Assembly (NCBI RefSeq): GCF_000829515.1
Contig: NZ_JXRR01000013.1
Span: forward strand, 62,001-126,000
Length of the DNA: 64,000 nt
DNA from: Jeotgalibacillus campisalis
GTDB taxonomy: Bacteria > Bacillota > Bacilli > Bacillales > Jeotgalibacillaceae
Reading direction: 5' to 3'
The stretch's first letter is position 1. Each line of letters starts with the position of its first letter. Shown here in pieces: positions 45,281 through 55,409 of the stretch. The notes beneath the pieces are model-generated. The model had not been told where the DNA came from. It saw only the letters and a list, made by a program, of their open reading frames with translations, and searched no databases. Both the position numbers and the translations under genes were made by a program.

Positions 45281-45308
45281 AAAAGCTGCTGAAAAGCGGC
45301 TTTTTTTA
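45281..45308 (+). terminator. Rho-independent terminator
   Basis: AAAAGCTGCT pairs with AGCGGCTTTT around GAAA and runs into TTTTTTT. Confidence 0.85.
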
Positions 45309-45349
45309 TGCAAAAAAAAGAGCAGAACTATCTGCTCTTCTCTTCTGCA

Positions 45350-45568
45350 CTACATGGATAAAGGACGGTCTCTTTTTTCAACAAGCACAGATGCTGGAAC
45401 ATCTAGTACGGTTGAAAGCTTCAAAATGGTTTGTGTAGTCGGCATTGCTTCATCGGCCTCATAGCTTTCAAGGGTCTTGATGCCAAGTCTGGCTTTCAGG
45501 GCTAATTCTTCGATGGACAAGTTTTGTTCTGTACGTACTCTTTTTAAATTCTCACCAAAGCAGGACAT
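45350..45568 (-). CDS. Small XRE-family helix-turn-helix regulator
   Basis: The 72-residue protein is a single Cro/CI-type HTH (FGENLKRVRTEQNLSIEELALKA...), with the second helix ETL-type segment TLESYEADEAMPTTQTILKL and a short tail. It has no effector domain and probably acts as a repressor or adaptor. Start after GGAGGG. It sits alone next to the convergent wall-hydrolase gene. Confidence 0.85.
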   Translation of the reverse strand: MSCFGENLKRVRTEQNLSIEELALKARLGIKTLESYEADEAMPTTQTILKLSTVLDVPASVLVEKRDRPLSM

Positions 45569-46002
45569 GCTTCATCCCTCCCCTTCTTCTAATTAAATTT
45601 TATCATTAGTTTGTAATAAAGAGTTCACGATCCTTTGAACACTTTGTTACTGAAATGTATTCAGCAACCACAAATTTACACCTCAAACTTTAAAATTTTC
45701 ACGTACTTATGGTAAGTATTGTTTACTAAAATTTTTAAGGTGTTAACGTTAAGGTTTGCCACTCATAATAACCGATCGATTTATAATAAAACCGCCTTGA
45801 TCAATTAGAATGTTTATACAATACCAGCAGGCGGAGTGATGCGATTTTTATAGGAATAAGGAAGAAATGCGTAGTGAGAAAAGAGGGGATTCCATATAGT
45901 CAACTGTTGTTGTATCCTGTAAATGATCATTTGACATTCACCCTGATAATAAAATATACTGTATGAAATTGAAATTTTCGAATTATTTATGATTTTCATA
46001 GG
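45569..46002. other. Gene-free region before the SAM riboswitch
   Basis: About 430 AT-rich bases containing the upstream region of the XRE gene and the promoter for the cys leader (TTGACA at about 45932-45937, 17 bases, AAATAT/TATACT-like hexamer near 45955). No gene seen; a 61-codon minus-strand frame has no ribosome binding site. Confidence 0.4.
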
Positions 46003-46109
46003 TTCTTATCAAGAGAGACGGAGGGAGAGGCCCTTAGATGTCTCAGCAACCAGTCTAAGTGAGACATGGTGCTAATTCCTTTAGGCGGATGCTGCCTGAC
46101 AGATAAGAA
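46003..46109 (+). ncRNA. SAM-I (S-box) riboswitch
   Basis: Closing stem TTCTTATC/GATAAGAA encloses the core AAGAGAGACGGAGGGAGAGG, then CTCAGCAACC, the P3 arm and a GGCGGATGCTGCC P4 arm, as in the S-box family. When S-adenosylmethionine is bound the anti-antiterminator forms and the following terminator stops transcription of cysJI. Confidence 0.92.
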
Positions 46110-46125
46110 GAATGTTCGTACTTTT

Positions 46126-46160
46126 AGACCTTCTTCTTGCGGATGAGGTCTTTTTTGTTT
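46126..46160 (+). terminator. Riboswitch expression-platform terminator
   Basis: AGACCT...AGGTCT hairpin followed by TTTTTT, placed just after the S-box core. The 5' arm region can pair alternatively with the GATAAGAA side. Confidence 0.8.
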
Positions 46161-46301
46161 TTTTCTTATTTCCGACTATTTTTATTGGTTTAAGATGTTT
46201 TGTGTTTTTTAAAATAGGTACTAAACTTCATTATCATTTCATACATCTTCTGAAGGATGTATGATCATAGAAATGAAAATACAGGTTAAGAGGTGGATAA
46301 T

Positions 46302-48131
46302 GTGCAGCTGCAGGTAAAGACAAGTCCTTTTGACGAGGAACAAGTAGAACTATTAAATCGATTAGTTCCGTCGCTTACTAGTGAACAGAAAGTTTGGCTG
46401 AGCGGATATTTAACAGCATTAACTGCGGGCGGCACAACAGAAGCCGTTTTGCAAAGTGGTGACGAGGCGACACTCAGCACGGCCCCGATTAAAACTCGTG
46501 AAATAACCATTTTGGTCGGTTCACACACAGGGAATGGTGTGACAGTAGCGAATAAGGCAGAAGCAAAGTTAAAGCAGGAGGACTATACGGTTTCACGTTT
46601 TTCTTTGGATGAATTTAAACCGAAGAATCTTACGAAGATTGAAGACCTGCTTCTTATTACGAGTACGCATGGCGACGGAGACCCGCCAGATAACGCGATA
46701 GAATTTTATGATTATTTACATAGCAAGAGGGCGCCGAAGCTCGAAGGTATCCGTTTTTCTGTACTGGCATTAGGGGACAGCTCCTATGAGTTTTATTGTC
46801 AGACAGGAAAAGATTTTGATAAACGGCTCGAGGAGCTTGGCGGAGAAAGACTGTTCCCACGAGTGGATTGCGATTTAGATTTTGAAGAACCGTCATCCGA
46901 ATGGTTTGAAGGTGTGCTAAATAAACTTAATGAAGAAAAAGCATTATCTTCATCAGAGACCTCAGGAAAGCAGCAGACGGCAGGATCGCCACAAACCACA
47001 GAAGTCTATTCACGTTCAAATCCGTTCGAGGCTGAAATCATTGAAAACATTAACCTGAATGGACGCGGCTCAAATAAAGAAACGCGTCATCTTGAGTTAA
47101 ATCTTGAAGGGTCAAATTTAACTTATGAGCCCGGAGACAGCTTAGGGATTGTGCCTCAAAATGATGCTGTACTGGCTGATCAATTAATTGAAGCGGCAAA
47201 GTGGAACCCCAATGAAACCGTAACGATTAATAAGCAGGGCGAAACCAGCTCGCTGCGAGACTCTCTTATCAATACTTATGAGATTACGAGTCTTTCCAAA
47301 AACTTAATTGAAAAAGCGGCAGCGCTAACTGAAAATGAAGGGTTGAAAAAACTGTTAGAGCCTAATGAGAAAGAGGCGCTGCAAACATATGTATATGGTC
47401 GGGATTTAATTGATTTAACACAAGATTACGGTCCGTGGGAGATTTCCGGAGCTGAGTTTACTGCAATTCTTCGGAAAATACCGCCCCGTCTGTATTCAAT
47501 TGCGAGCAGCTTAAAGGCCAATCCGGATGAAGTGCATCTGACGATCGGGGCACTTCGCTATGATTCTTTTGGCAGAAGCCGTACAGGAGTTTGCTCAGTG
47601 CAGTGTGCGGAGCGTTCAGTTCCAGGCGATACGCTGCCTGTGTTTGTACAGAGCAATACAAACTTCCGATTACCGCAAAACACAGAGTCACCGATTATTA
47701 TGATTGGGGCAGGGACTGGAATTGCACCATACCGTGCTTTTCTTGAAGAAAGAGAGGAAATAGAAGCTAAGGGGGATGCGTGGCTATTTTTTGGGGAGCA
47801 GCATTTCGTCACCGACTTTTTATATCAGATCGAGTGGCAAAAGTGGCTGAAAGAAGGGCTGTTGACTCGAATGGATGTAGCCTTTTCAAGAGACACGTCA
47901 GAAAAGATATATGTTCAGGACCGTATTCTTGAGCAAAGCAGGGAGTTTTACGAATGGCTTGAAGCAGGGGCTCGTGTGTATGTGTGTGGAGATGAAAAAT
48001 ATATGGCCAAGGATGTTCATGAAGCCATCTTAACGATTATACAAAAAGAAGGCGGTCTGAATGAAGAACAGGCAGCAGAGTATATCGCCGATTTGCGAAG
48101 CCAGAAGCGGTATTTACGCGATGTATATTAA
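46302..48131 (+). CDS. cysJ: Sulfite reductase (NADPH) flavoprotein alpha subunit
   Basis: The 609-residue diflavin reductase passes electrons from NADPH through FAD and FMN to the CysI hemoprotein. The FMN/flavodoxin domain is at about 68-205 ([39 protein letters not shown]). The FAD domain has RLYSIASS and GVCSVQCAE. The NADPH domain has [20 protein letters not shown] and [14 protein letters not shown], ending at RYLRDVY. I start at GTG 46302, since MQLQV- matches the B. subtilis protein and AGAGGTGG precedes it. Controlled by the S-box leader. Confidence 0.95.
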   Translation: MQLQVKTSPFDEEQVELLNRLVPSLTSEQKVWLSGYLTALTAGGTTEAVLQSGDEATLSTAPIKTREITILVGSHTGNGVTVANKAEAKLKQEDYTVSRFSLDEFKPKNLTKIEDLLLITSTHGDGDPPDNAIEFYDYLHSKRAPKLEGIRFSVLALGDSSYEFYCQTGKDFDKRLEELGGERLFPRVDCDLDFEEPSSEWFEGVLNKLNEEKALSSSETSGKQQTAGSPQTTEVYSRSNPFEAEIIENINLNGRGSNKETRHLELNLEGSNLTYEPGDSLGIVPQNDAVLADQLIEAAKWNPNETVTINKQGETSSLRDSLINTYEITSLSKNLIEKAAALTENEGLKKLLEPNEKEALQTYVYGRDLIDLTQDYGPWEISGAEFTAILRKIPPRLYSIASSLKANPDEVHLTIGALRYDSFGRSRTGVCSVQCAERSVPGDTLPVFVQSNTNFRLPQNTESPIIMIGAGTGIAPYRAFLEEREEIEAKGDAWLFFGEQHFVTDFLYQIEWQKWLKEGLLTRMDVAFSRDTSEKIYVQDRILEQSREFYEWLEAGARVYVCGDEKYMAKDVHEAILTIIQKEGGLNEEQAAEYIADLRSQKRYLRDVY

Positions 48132-48169
48132 ACGGCCGGATAACGTCAACAGGCGAGGGGAGATTTAAG

Positions 48170-49885
48170 ATGACGAAAAAAGAATTATCGAATCAAAGCG
48201 GACCGCCAAGTGAAATGGAAGTAATTAAAGAGAAAAGCCGGTTCCTGAGAGGCACCATTGCTGAAAGCTTTGAAGAAAGACTGACAGCCTCCATTCCGGA
48301 TGATGACGGCAAACTGTTAAAATTTCATGGCAGTTACATGCAGGATGATCGGGATATTCGCAATGAACGGAAAAAGCAGAAATTAGAGCCGGCGTATCAG
48401 TTTATGATTCGTGTGCGTTTACCAGGAGGAGTGGCCACCCCTGATCAATGGCTGACGATGGATCATTTGGCTAATACCCATGGCAATGGCACGCTGAAAT
48501 TAACGACAAGACAGACCTTTCAATTACACGGGATTTTAAAATGGAATATGAAAAAGACGATTCAGGAGATGGATAAGGCACTCATGGACACCATCGCAGC
48601 GTGCGGTGATGTTAACCGTAACGTAATGAGTACGGCTAATCCGTATCAGTCAGATGTGCATGCAGAGGTGTATGAAGTTTCAAAACATATTAGTGAACAT
48701 CTTCTGCCGAAAACGAGAGCGTATCATGAAATTTGGCTTGATGAAGAAAAAGTAATTGAGAGCAGTAAAACGGATGAAATAGAGCCTATGTACGGGCCAT
48801 TGTATCTGCCGCGTAAATTTAAAATTGGTGTTGCGATTCCGCCGTCAAATGATGTTGATATTTATTCACAGGACTTGGGCTTTATTGCAATATTAGAAGA
48901 TGGTAAGCTTCAAGGGTTTAACGTCACAGCAGGCGGCGGCATGGGAATGACGCATGGCGATACAGCGACGTACCCCCAACTTGCCCGCGTAATCGGTTTT
49001 TGTCCGACTGAAAAAGTGGCGGAAGTGGCGGAGAAAATCATTACCATTCAGCGTGATTACGGGAATCGTTCCGAGCGGAAGAATGCGCGTTTTAAATACA
49101 CCATTGATCGACATGGCGTTCCCTGGCTAAAGCAGGAATTAAACGATCGCTTAGGATGGAATCTTGAAGAAGCAAGACCATTTCACTTTGATCATAATGG
49201 CGACCGGTATGGCTGGCTTGAAAATGACGGGAAATGGCACCTTACTTTATTTATAGAGAACGGACGAGTAAAAGATACAGAAGACTATCCTTTAATGACG
49301 GGTCTGCGTGAAATCGCTCGTATCCATAAAGGAGACTTTCGATTAACACCAAGTCAGAATCTAATTATCTCAAATGTTTCCAATCGAGATAAAAAGAAGA
49401 TTGATGAGCTAGTGAAGCAATATGGGCTGACAGATGGAAGAGAGAATTCTGCACTGCGCAGAAATTCCATGGCCTGTGTCGCCCTGCCAACTTGCGCATT
49501 GGCTATGGCTGAGGCGGAGCGTTATCTGCCAGTCCTGATCAATAAAATTGAAGATATTCTTGATGAGAACGGGCTGCGTGAAGAAGAAATCGTGATACGC
49601 ATGTCCGGCTGTCCCAATAGCTGTTCACGTCCTGCTCTTGGAGAGATTGCATTTATTGGAAAAGCACCAGGCAAGTACAATATGTATTTAGGTGCGGGTT
49701 TTGCAGGTGACAGACTTAATAAAATGTATAAAGAAAATATTGGTGAAGAAGAAATTTTGGCTACCCTAAAGCCCATTTTCTCTCATTACGCAAAAGATCG
49801 ACTGGAAAAAGAGCATTTTGGAGATTTTGTTATTCGAACTGGCTATGTTGAGGCGGTCACTTCAGGTCTGAATTTTCACAGCTGA
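48170..49885 (+). CDS. cysI: Sulfite reductase hemoprotein beta subunit
   Basis: The 571-residue siroheme protein reduces sulfite to sulfide in assimilatory sulfur metabolism. The four cysteines that bind the [4Fe-4S]-siroheme centre are in CVALPTC (about 424-430) and GCPNSC (about 479-484, followed by [10 protein letters not shown]). Other conserved blocks are [16 protein letters not shown] and [13 protein letters not shown]. It lies 38 bases after cysJ with a GGGGAG ribosome binding site and shares its transcript and SAM control. Confidence 0.96.
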   Translation: MTKKELSNQSGPPSEMEVIKEKSRFLRGTIAESFEERLTASIPDDDGKLLKFHGSYMQDDRDIRNERKKQKLEPAYQFMIRVRLPGGVATPDQWLTMDHLANTHGNGTLKLTTRQTFQLHGILKWNMKKTIQEMDKALMDTIAACGDVNRNVMSTANPYQSDVHAEVYEVSKHISEHLLPKTRAYHEIWLDEEKVIESSKTDEIEPMYGPLYLPRKFKIGVAIPPSNDVDIYSQDLGFIAILEDGKLQGFNVTAGGGMGMTHGDTATYPQLARVIGFCPTEKVAEVAEKIITIQRDYGNRSERKNARFKYTIDRHGVPWLKQELNDRLGWNLEEARPFHFDHNGDRYGWLENDGKWHLTLFIENGRVKDTEDYPLMTGLREIARIHKGDFRLTPSQNLIISNVSNRDKKKIDELVKQYGLTDGRENSALRRNSMACVALPTCALAMAEAERYLPVLINKIEDILDENGLREEEIVIRMSGCPNSCSRPALGEIAFIGKAPGKYNMYLGAGFAGDRLNKMYKENIGEEEILATLKPIFSHYAKDRLEKEHFGDFVIRTGYVEAVTSGLNFHS

Positions 49886-49897
49886 TTCCTGAAGGGA

Positions 49898-50049
49898 GTG
49901 TTCGATTTTCAACTATTAAAAGAAAAAAAAGTTGGGGTGGATCTCAGGAAACGGTAGCAGCTCTTAATACAGGACCAGGAATCAAGTATCCGGGGACGGT
50001 TGAGGTGAATATCGAGGTATTGGAAAAAGACAGCTCAATAAAGCTTTAA
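49898..50049 (+). pseudogene. Degraded short coding remnant after cysI
   Basis: One frame runs from GTG 49898 (VFDFQLLKEKKVGVDLRKR) to TAG. Another continues from about 49932 (SQETVAALNTGPGIKYPGT, then VEVNIEVLEKDS) to TAA 50047. Together they look like a small protein split by a frameshift, lying between cysI and the operon terminator. I do not recognise the family. Confidence 0.3.
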
Positions 50050-50061
50050 GCAAAAAATTAG

Positions 50062-50098
50062 AAACCCTTCGTGTGTGGAAACATTACGAAGGGTTTTT
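50062..50098 (+). terminator. Rho-independent terminator of the cysJI operon
   Basis: AAACCCTTCGT pairs with ACGAAGGGTTT around a 13-base loop, then TTG. Located beyond the degraded frame. Confidence 0.85.
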
Positions 50099-50288
50099 GT
50101 CTTTTTGTGGTAATTAAATACAAATTTCTTTATTCTGATGAACAAGCAGCATGTAAGGTGTATCGTAGGATCAGTTAGTATAAAATGAACGGGGTAAGGC
50201 TATGGACTCAACTGCGTTCTTTCTATTGTATTCTTTTAGACAGCTGCGTTAAACTAGGAAATGGAATTATAATAAGAGTATTTTTGAA

Positions 50289-52313
50289 ATGGAGTTGTCA
50301 ACGTTGACTGATTTACGATCTCCCGAAAAAAAGTTTCGGCCTGAATTGGAAGGGGTTAGAGCAGTTGCGGCATTACTTGTTGCAGTTTATCATATTTGGT
50401 TAGGCTCTGTTTCAGGTGGAGTAGATGTATTTTTTATTGTTTCAGGTTATTTAATTACTACGTCTCTTCTTTCTAGAATGATGAGAGAAGGGAAAATTAA
50501 TATAGGTGAATACCTGCTGGGTCTTGGCCGGAGATTGTTTCCGATCGCTTTCACTGTTCTTTTAGTAACGACTGTTGTTTCTATAGTCATTTTACCGCAG
50601 GCTCGGTGGATTCAAACGATTCCTGAAATTTTTTCATCTGCTTTTTATTATCAGAACTGGCAGCTAGCTACTAGTGCAGTTGATTATCTAGCACAAAATA
50701 ACGCAGCGAGTCCATTTCAGCATTTTTGGGCTCTATCTATCCAGGGACAATTTTATATTACTTGGCCGCTGGTCATTATAGCGGTTTATTTTATTGCCAG
50801 AAAGGTATTAAAAACCCCGGTGAGAAAAACGCTGTTAGCGGTTCTTGCTATTCTTTTTACAGCTTCTATCTCCTATTCGATTTATATTACCGCGGAAAAT
50901 CAGCCCTGGGCTTACTTTGATACTTTTGCAAGAGCGTGGGAATTTAGCTTAGGCGGAATGCTGGCCCTGTTGATTCCATATTTAAAATTTAAGCCTTCGA
51001 TTAGCTTTTTTCTTGGGTGGCTTGGTCTTGCGATCATCGCCTTAACAGGAATTCTTTTACCTGTATCTACGGTCTTTCCAGGGTATGCTGCTCTATTACC
51101 TACTGGTGGAGTCATTCTCGTCATTATTGCTGCAGAGACTGGGAGTAGATTTGGTGTAGAAAAACTGCTCGGTTCAAAGCCGTTTTTGTATTTCGGTAGT
51201 ATTTCATATGGTTTTTACTTATGGCACTGGCCGATGCTGGTTTTCTATTATGCTTATTTTGGAAGAGAAACGGTAACGAATTTAGCCGGTGTTTTAATTA
51301 TACTAAGCACATTTTTGCTGTCCATACTATCCATAAGACTTTTAGAGTCGCCTGTTAGAAAAATTAATATTAAAGAATCAAAAGGTAAATTATCAGCGAT
51401 TTTGGCTGCTTTTATGCTGCCGGTTATTATAACAGGCATCTCATGGTCGATGTATGTTAATTATTTTCAAGCTGAAGAAGAACTTCCGGCAGAAGATTAT
51501 CCCGGGGCAAGAATGATTTCAAATAATGTTCCAGCTGCCCCTGATCTGGAGCCTCTCCCGGCAGCAGTGAACGCAAAAGGAGATCTTCCAACTTTCTATG
51601 ATGACGAAGGGTGTTATACCACTCGAAAAGATAACGCAGTGTCAAAATGTTCATATGGTGAAACAGAAGACCCTGAATATGTTCTTGCTCTTGTTGGCGG
51701 CTCTCATTCTGGCCACTGGTTTCCTCCTTTAGAAGAAATTGCTGAGAACCTTAATCTTCAATTGGATGTATACAATAAAGATGCATGCCGGTTTTCTCAG
51801 GATGATTTTGGAGGGTTTTTATCTGAATCCTGTATGGAGTGGAATGACAAAGTAATGGAACCGCTACTTGAAGATCCCCCGGATATGCTCATTACAACTG
51901 CAAACGTTAATAAGCAATCCACGGTTCCACAGGGGTATATAGATAAGTGGAAGAAATTTGAAGGTGTGTCAAAGGTCTTTGCGATTCGTGACAACCCAAG
52001 AATGACTGAGGACCCTCCTTCGTGTGTGGAAGAAACACCGGAAGATTGTTCAGTAAAAAGAGCGGAAGCACTATCAGCTACCCCTCCATGGGACAATACA
52101 GAGAATATCCCGGATAACGCAATATTTGCCGATCTATCGGATTATTTTTGTGATGAGGAAGTCTGCTCCCCAGTTATAGGAAATGTTTTAGTGTATCGGG
52201 ATTATCACCATCTCACAGCCACTTATGCTGAGACTTTAACTCCTGCCCTAGAAGAGCACATAATAAAAGCAATTGAGCAATTGGATAAAACATCTGCACA
52301 AAACAGTGAATAA
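50289..52313 (+). CDS. OatA-like O-acyltransferase (acyltransferase 3 plus SGNH domain)
   Basis: The 674-residue membrane enzyme has an acyltransferase-3 domain with about ten helices (about 15-390). Its conserved FRPELEGVRAVAALLVAVYH, GVDVFFIVSGYLI, FQHFWALSIQGQFY and SYGFYLWHWPMLVFY segments are present. An extracellular SGNH-type domain follows (about 430-674). Its block I reads ALVGGSHSGHW (Gly where many have Asp), and the catalytic Asp/His pair is DYHHLT near the end. Members O-acetylate peptidoglycan or surface polysaccharides. The start may be ATG 50289 or TTG 50304. Monocistronic. Confidence 0.88.
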   Translation: MELSTLTDLRSPEKKFRPELEGVRAVAALLVAVYHIWLGSVSGGVDVFFIVSGYLITTSLLSRMMREGKINIGEYLLGLGRRLFPIAFTVLLVTTVVSIVILPQARWIQTIPEIFSSAFYYQNWQLATSAVDYLAQNNAASPFQHFWALSIQGQFYITWPLVIIAVYFIARKVLKTPVRKTLLAVLAILFTASISYSIYITAENQPWAYFDTFARAWEFSLGGMLALLIPYLKFKPSISFFLGWLGLAIIALTGILLPVSTVFPGYAALLPTGGVILVIIAAETGSRFGVEKLLGSKPFLYFGSISYGFYLWHWPMLVFYYAYFGRETVTNLAGVLIILSTFLLSILSIRLLESPVRKINIKESKGKLSAILAAFMLPVIITGISWSMYVNYFQAEEELPAEDYPGARMISNNVPAAPDLEPLPAAVNAKGDLPTFYDDEGCYTTRKDNAVSKCSYGETEDPEYVLALVGGSHSGHWFPPLEEIAENLNLQLDVYNKDACRFSQDDFGGFLSESCMEWNDKVMEPLLEDPPDMLITTANVNKQSTVPQGYIDKWKKFEGVSKVFAIRDNPRMTEDPPSCVEETPEDCSVKRAEALSATPPWDNTENIPDNAIFADLSDYFCDEEVCSPVIGNVLVYRDYHHLTATYAETLTPALEEHIIKAIEQLDKTSAQNSE

Positions 52314-52341
52314 GTGAAGTCAACAATACATCATACAGAGA

Positions 52342-52373
52342 AGAGACCTTGCAAGTGCACAGGTCTCTTTTTT
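52342..52373 (+). terminator. Rho-independent terminator
   Basis: AGAGACCT pairs with AGGTCTCT around an 11-base loop with inner TGCA/TGCA pairing, then TTTTTT. Confidence 0.85.
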
Positions 52374-52568
52374 ACATGTATCTTGAAGGCTTAGCTTGAA
52401 CTAAATTACTTCATGTACAGCAGTGGATAGCAATAGAATAAATTTCCAGATAGTATAGAGCGGTACATCTTTTCTATTTGCTGCTTAAAAAACAAAACGA
52501 TTTTTCGTTTTTCCCTCTTCTCACAGGGTATAGGAAAAAGCACCTATAAAAACGAAAGGGAGGATAAG

Positions 52569-54110
52569 ATGAGTAAGAGAAGATGGATTGATTATAAAAT
52601 TTTTGTGCCCTCATTACTAATTATTGTTGCGATCAGTATTCCATTTGCTCTTTATGAATCAGCATCTTTGGAAGTTCTGAATGTAATTTTTAATTACATT
52701 GTTGACGTTTTCAGCTGGGGTTACCTCTGGTATGGTGTGATTTTAGTTGGAGCAGGTTTGTATTTATCTTTTTCAAAATATGGACAGGTGGTACTCGGAG
52801 ATCCGGCAGAAAAGCCGCGTTTTACTTTGTTTGAATATGCGTCAATTTTAATCGCAATGGGAGTAGGTTCGACCATTATGCGAACGGGTATGCTCCAGTG
52901 GACATCCGTCGCCAATGATCCGCCGGCAGGTGTTGATCCAGGATCAGCCGAAGCCATTTTATGGGGAAATGCCTACAGCATGTTTTTATGGGGATTCCAG
53001 GTTTTTGCGATATTTGTTATGATCGCGCCAGCCATGGGTTATATTCTTCATGTGAAAAAACGGCCATTAATGCGTATTTCAGAAGCGTGCCGTGTTCTTT
53101 TAGGTGACAAACTTACGGATGGATGGGCAGGAAAAGCACTCGATGTTCTATTTCTTGTCAGCATATTAATGGGTGCAGCGGTGACGCTAGGCCTCGGTGC
53201 GCCGATTATAACTTACAATCTTTCTGCACTATTTGGTATAGAAGTAACGTTTGGACTGACGATTACGGTAACGCTTATTTGGGTCGCTTTGTTTTCCCTA
53301 AGTGCCTATTTAGGAATAGAGAAAGGAATTAAACGTTTAAGCACCTTTAATATGTATTTAGCAGGACTATTTGCTTTCTTTATCTTAGTTGCTGGACCGG
53401 GCGTTTTTATCTTAAATTATTTTACAGACAGCGTGTCATTTTTATTAACAAATTATTTGTCTATTTCACTCAATACAGATTCTGTCTACCAGGGACAAGC
53501 TTCCCATATTCAAAGCAATACAGTGTTTTGGTTTGCATATAGTGCAACATGGGCCATGCTTCACAGTGTGTTTGCTGCGAAAATTTCAAAAGGCAGAACG
53601 ATAAAAGAAATGATTCTGACGTATTTCCTGGCTCCTACTGTGATTTCCTGGGTTGCAACAGGCGTTCTGGGCGGTTTAGGCGTTCATCGCTATCTCACCG
53701 GAGAAGTTTCTATTCTTAATCTAGTTGAAAATGAAGAGAGAATGGCAGCAATTCCAGCCATTTTATCAACACTTCCTTTTGGAGAAATTTTCATAGGTGT
53801 GTTCATTGTCGTGGCGCTAATTTTCCTCACCACAACGCTTGACTCTACGACTTATACTGTGGCTGCTTACACAAGCACCAGCGATATGAGTAAAAATGAA
53901 CCGCCGAGAATCCTGCGCATTGTAATTGCTGCTGTAATTACTGTTATAAGTTTAGTGCTTATGCGTGTTGGTGGACTGGCACCTTTGGAGGTTATCTCAG
54001 GTTTAATGGGACTGCCGATCATCATTGTTCAGTTTGTGTTAATTTATGCTGCTAAAAAAATGATCGACGAAGATCAAGCATGGAAATATAACATTAGAAA
54101 AAATAGTTAA
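52569..54110 (+). CDS. BCCT-family transporter
   Basis: The 513-residue protein has twelve predicted helices and belongs to the betaine/choline/carnitine transporter family. Typical landmarks are GVGSTIMRTGMLQW near 100 and the SKGRTIKEMI motif near 342. The usual tryptophan-rich helix 8 (WWxxW) reads ATWAMLHSVFAAKIS instead, so the substrate box is divergent and betaine should not be assumed. Start after GGGAGG. Monocistronic and followed by a repeat-containing spacer. Confidence 0.85.
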   Translation: MSKRRWIDYKIFVPSLLIIVAISIPFALYESASLEVLNVIFNYIVDVFSWGYLWYGVILVGAGLYLSFSKYGQVVLGDPAEKPRFTLFEYASILIAMGVGSTIMRTGMLQWTSVANDPPAGVDPGSAEAILWGNAYSMFLWGFQVFAIFVMIAPAMGYILHVKKRPLMRISEACRVLLGDKLTDGWAGKALDVLFLVSILMGAAVTLGLGAPIITYNLSALFGIEVTFGLTITVTLIWVALFSLSAYLGIEKGIKRLSTFNMYLAGLFAFFILVAGPGVFILNYFTDSVSFLLTNYLSISLNTDSVYQGQASHIQSNTVFWFAYSATWAMLHSVFAAKISKGRTIKEMILTYFLAPTVISWVATGVLGGLGVHRYLTGEVSILNLVENEERMAAIPAILSTLPFGEIFIGVFIVVALIFLTTTLDSTTYTVAAYTSTSDMSKNEPPRILRIVIAAVITVISLVLMRVGGLAPLEVISGLMGLPIIIVQFVLIYAAKKMIDEDQAWKYNIRKNS

Positions 54111-54174
54111 AAGTGGTTGAGATATAACTGGAAAAAGGTTAAAAACGAGGCAGTAAATCTATTATTAGTATGAG

Positions 54175-54300
54175 ATCGGAGCGGTGTGTGGCGACTCCTG
54201 CAGGATAGGACGCTCGCTTAAGACATCGCATGGCATAGCCTGGGAAGGGCATAAACGTCCGCCTAATCGAAGTAAATCGGTTAAAGAGCTTGAGACACGG
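54175..54300 (+). repeat. Dispersed intergenic repeat, copy 1 (diverged)
   Basis: It contains CGGAGCGG, then TGGCGACTCCTGCAGGATA (54189-54207), then GACG and GCTTAAGAC, and later CGTCCGCCT. The same ordered words occur on the opposite strand at 62742-62885. Elements with CGACTCCTGC and GCGTCC blocks are scattered between genes in many Bacillaceae. No coding potential. Confidence 0.65.
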
Positions 54301-54374
54301 AACCGACCCCCGAAAGTTAGATTTTTTACTCTAACTTTTGGGGGTTGCCACCCACTTGTCCCAAGCTCTTTTTC
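54283..54374 (+). terminator. Large two-tier hairpin after the BCCT gene
   Basis: Outer arms AAAGAGCTTGAGACA and TGTCCCAAGCTCTTT enclose an inner hairpin (CCCCCGAAAGTTAGA with TCTAACTTTTGGGGG, 54307-54344). It is followed by TT and CCAT. It could terminate transcription from either side and is part of, or joined to, the intergenic repeat. Confidence 0.55.
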
Positions 54375-54436
54375 CATATGGCATGATTAAATGAGAAATA
54401 CAACCGGCTGTTCAACATAGTCTTCTGTCGAGCTGC

Positions 54437-54598
54437 TTATTGCTGGGGTTTTTCTAATGCAGGAGTTGCTGTTTTATGATATTGAGCAGCGAGGCATCCA
54501 CTAAAAAGCTCTACCACTTTAATCATAGAGATTTGATCGTCTAACAGAGATAATTTAATGGTTTTTGCTTTATGGAGGATATATTCTTGTTCCGTCAT
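54437..54598 (-). CDS. Small hypothetical protein, 53 residues
   Basis: The frame runs ATG to TAA with GGGAG 7 bases before the ATG on the minus strand. The sequence is mixed alpha-helical (MTEQEYILHKAKTIKLSLLD...), with one Cys, no signal peptide and no membrane helix. I do not recognise it. The ribosome binding site and the even composition make it a better candidate than a random frame. Confidence 0.5.
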   Translation of the reverse strand: MTEQEYILHKAKTIKLSLLDDQISMIKVVELFSGCLAAQYHKTATPALEKPQQ

Positions 54599-54936
54599 TG
54601 ACACTTCTCCCTTTTTTGTTTATTGTTTCCGGTCTATTTTCCATTCATACGTTCAAGCTAAGAAGAATATGTAAAAAAAAGATCAATTTTTAAAGATTTC
54701 TGATAAAGAACGGATTACTATAGGGTTCGATTCTGCCAGATAATTGTGAAATGGAAGGACGACAAGCATTAGAATATAGAGGACCAAGAAAAAAAGAAGG
54801 ATGGCTGAAAATGAAAGATCATGAAATGACAACACGCAAATAAAAGACCTGATCGTTTCCTTGTGTTTGCGTTTACATACTGAATGACTTTATAGTAGTA
54901 ATAACCTGATTTCTACAATGGAAAGGATTGATAAAG
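54599..54936. other. Spacer with a possible very short frame
   Basis: Holds the upstream regions of the small minus-strand gene and the VOC gene. A 30-codon frame (54751-54843, ATG to TAA) encodes a basic, charged peptide. Its ATG lacks a ribosome binding site, but AAGGATGG precedes an internal ATG that would leave only ten codons. Translation is doubtful. Confidence 0.3.
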
Positions 54937-55308
54937 ATGTATGAAGGGATTCACCATGTTTCGCTGCTGGTAACCGATATAGAGCGGTCAAAAAGATTTT
55001 ATGGAGACACGTTAGGCTTTGAAGAAAGCGTAGACCGCCCTGCATTTGATTTCACGGGAGCCTGGTACCAGGTCGGGAATACGCAGATTCACTTAATTGT
55101 TCATGACAATGGAAAAACATTGAGAGGTACTAATAAAATTGATTCGCGTGATGGCCATTTTGCCGTCCGTGTAATCGATATGGAAGCCTTTCTTGAAAAA
55201 CTGAAGGATAAAGATATAAAACTGATCGATAAGCCAACAAATAAAACTGAGTGGCACCAGGTGTTCGTCGCTGACCCTGATGGAAATATTATTGAATTTA
55301 ATCGATAA
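54937..55308 (+). CDS. VOC-family (glyoxalase/dioxygenase-like) protein
   Basis: The 123-residue single-domain metalloprotein is built of paired βαβββ modules. Metal-ligand candidates are the His in IHHVSLLV, the His in TQIHLIV, and the final Glu in VFVADPDGNIIEFN. The RSKRFYGDTLGFE helix is typical. Possible roles include glyoxalase, thiol transferase or dioxygenase activity. It lacks the longer pattern of FosB. Start at ATG 54937 after GAAAGG. Confidence 0.85.
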   Translation: MYEGIHHVSLLVTDIERSKRFYGDTLGFEESVDRPAFDFTGAWYQVGNTQIHLIVHDNGKTLRGTNKIDSRDGHFAVRVIDMEAFLEKLKDKDIKLIDKPTNKTEWHQVFVADPDGNIIEFNR

Positions 55309-55409
55309 AACCGCGGACTATGTCATTCACCCATACATATTTCTTCCACCTACATACTTTATAGAGAGTGTTTAAAAAACCTCAAATTATAATTTGGAGG
55401 TGAATATAT

